Assembly (NCBI GenBank): GCA_030323885.1
Contig: CM059198.1
Span: 59,360,917-59,424,916 of the forward strand
Source: Branchipolynoe longqiensis
Taxonomy: Eukaryota > Annelida > Polychaeta > Phyllodocida > Polynoidae
Length of the DNA: 64,000 nucleotides
Direction of reading: 5' to 3'
The number at the start of each line of letters is the position of its first letter. Within the stretch, counting starts at the first letter, position 1. Below, piece after piece: positions 62,893 to 64,000 of the stretch. The position numbers were made by a program, and so were the translations under genes. The notes under the pieces are model-generated. The model saw nothing but the letters and a program-made list of their open reading frames with translations. It made no database searches and was not told where the DNA came from.

Positions 62893-63008
62893 CTGGCGCC
62901 GCAACGTTCACACCTTGGTCCTGCTACTGGTGGTGACCTACGGGATATGTGTGAAATCTACATCCGCAGCTGAGGATATTATTACCCAAGTATCTCATGA
63001 TGACGACA
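62893..63008 (+). CDS. Possible host exon with membrane anchor or signal peptide
   Basis: Acceptor TTCGTTCTTATCAG, donor ACA|GTAAGT (strong). It encodes 'WRRNVHTLVLLLVVTYGICV' followed by 'KSTSAAEDIITQVSHDDD'. Basic residues before a 15-residue hydrophobic core and a polar acidic tail fit a signal anchor of a type II membrane protein or a signal peptide. No Met in the exon itself; an in-frame ATG lies 17 bp before the acceptor, so a single-exon start is also possible. Family unknown. Confidence 0.35.
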
Positions 63009-63043
63009 GTAAGTCAAACTCACTCTACTTGCTATCTTTTCTT

Positions 63044-63392
63044 TTGCTTGCTTGTTGTTGTTTTACCTCCTAGCAACATATAGGGTCAATCAGGACGGGT
63101 ATTGACTTGTGACAGTGCGCACTCATGGCGACTTTATAGTGCTGCCCCACTGGGAGACCAGGCCACTAGCGCCATGACCTGATATCTCACATTATGCTGA
63201 CACCGAGCTAACCAGTCCTTGCCCTATCCTATTAATGGCGAGCGCCTGGCTAGGAAGCGACAATTATACAATTTTTAAGGCATTGGTTTGACTCGAGCAG
63301 GGTTCGAACCCACGCACCCATAGGTTCGGATTCCGCCATCTGCCAAAACGGGAGACGGATACTCGACTCATTCGGCCATCCCGTTTGGTCCC
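63044..63392 (-). mobile_element. SINE S1 copy with 11-bp TSD
   Basis: TATCTTTTCTT at 63033-63043 and 63393-63403. Would lie in the intron after the possible exon at 62893-63008. Confidence 0.92.
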
Positions 63393-63403
63393 TATCTTTT
63401 CTT

Positions 63404-63450
63404 GAAGAAAAAAAGAAAAAGAAAAAAGAAAAAGAAAATAAAGAAAAAGT
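63404..63450. repeat. A-rich (GAAAAA)n stretch
   Basis: GAAAAAAAGAAAAAGAAAAA and similar; simple sequence beside the SINE insertion. Confidence 0.8.
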
Positions 63451-63654
63451 GTTTTTTAACTTAAATTTGCATAATCAGATAACACCAAACCAGATTTCAA
63501 AGCAAATCACATTTGATTGCGCAAATTTAACTTAGTTCCCTGTGGAAGCATTATTTACACATTTATTGTGACAACAATTTACTAGATCCAGTGATTGCGG
63601 CGAGCCGTACAAAGTCATACAAAGTGCAGGAATTCGGGGCGCACATCTGGAACA

Positions 63655-63935
63655 TTTATGGATAAGTCTGAATAGACTTGTTTTCACCATTAGGGTGTTT
63701 GTCGATAGAAAGCCCGAGCCTACACTTTTACTGACCTAAGGGGTTTTTAACCTCCCACACCACATAGACGTGGTGTGAGAGCAACTGGCCTTTGATGATG
63801 CTGTCAGTTATACACAGCGATGGAATTCCAAATTGGCAGAGCTGGGGGCACGGGGAATTAAACCACCAACCTTCGGATTAGGAGTCTGACCTAGAAACAA
63901 ATCAGACACTCTAACCACTTCGCCACAGGGAACAG
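63655..63935 (-). mobile_element. SINE S2 copy (full length)
   Basis: Complete head with B box GGTTTAATTCC-type, CTCTAACCACTTCGCCACAG at the 5' end. Good consensus donor for S2. Confidence 0.85.
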
Positions 63936-63964
63936 CACATCAATATTCACTTTGCATGTGTTTT

Positions 63965-64000
63965 GCTACAAATATCTCCAAAGTTGCTAGAAACTAAGGT
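63965..64000 (+). repeat. Dispersed repeat R4, start of a copy
   Basis: AAATATCTCCAAAGTTGC matches the beginning of R4; runs off the window. Confidence 0.4.

Overview
The window is repeat-dominated metazoan nuclear DNA, most likely from a marine invertebrate. The evidence is spliceosomal introns (GT..AG) inside transposon genes, a PIF/Harbinger element with its two-gene layout, several tyrosine-recombinase (YR) retrotransposons with split direct repeats, more than 25 copies of one tRNA-derived SINE, and MITEs with clean target-site duplications (TSDs). I see no rRNA, no functional tRNA, no bacterial-style operon and no complete host gene. The phylum cannot be fixed from the sequence alone.

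Layout. 1-1145: minisatellite and dispersed repeats. 1146-6612: YR element A (minus). 6600-10000: sparse repeats, a LINE 3' end, one possible exon. 10016-10998: nested foldback. 11471-14181: a DNA transposon with an almost complete transposase and a 4-bp ATAT TSD. 14246-23196: YR element B (minus), a Russian doll that holds a GC-rich palindromic transposon (18555-20241, itself holding a hairpin MITE), a 503-bp MITE (20436-20938) and YR element C (21383-23172, plus), which sits inside B's 5' repeat. 26204-29536: Harbinger element (TTA TSD) with transposase and MADF/Myb-like genes whose exons interleave on opposite strands. 29700-42060: SINE- and MITE-rich ground, including a 670-bp LTR element nested in a SINE. 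42065-45863: a MITE of the ATAT-TSD family holding YR element D (plus). 51091-56700: decayed YR element E (minus), broken by two inverted satellite-carrying transposons. 56800-64000: SINEs, MITEs and low-complexity DNA.

Five YR retrotransposons in 64 kb all keep the A1 ... B1-A2-B2 repeat layout, and every one has lost coding parts in a different way. They fall into two protein groups: A, B and C share the box 'FRGLLRK'; D and E share 'LRQSNL' or a mutated form of it. The non-autonomous DNA elements can be sorted by TSD: ATAT, TTA/TAA, TA, a 9-bp MULE-like class, CCGG and a 7-bp class.

The most unusual signals are: one ~205-bp satellite unit carried inside at least four TIR element types with unrelated ends; a SINE tail fixed inside a Harbinger-type MITE family; the interleaved antisense genes of the Harbinger element; a snap-back hairpin at the deletion junction of element C; and a GC-rich transposon built almost wholly from small palindromes. 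Possible host exons are few and unproven: 8455-8570 (-), 23260-23494 (-), 30756-30855 (-), 57487-57601 (+) and 62893-63008 (+). Coordinates of repeat ends are by eye and may be off by a few bases.
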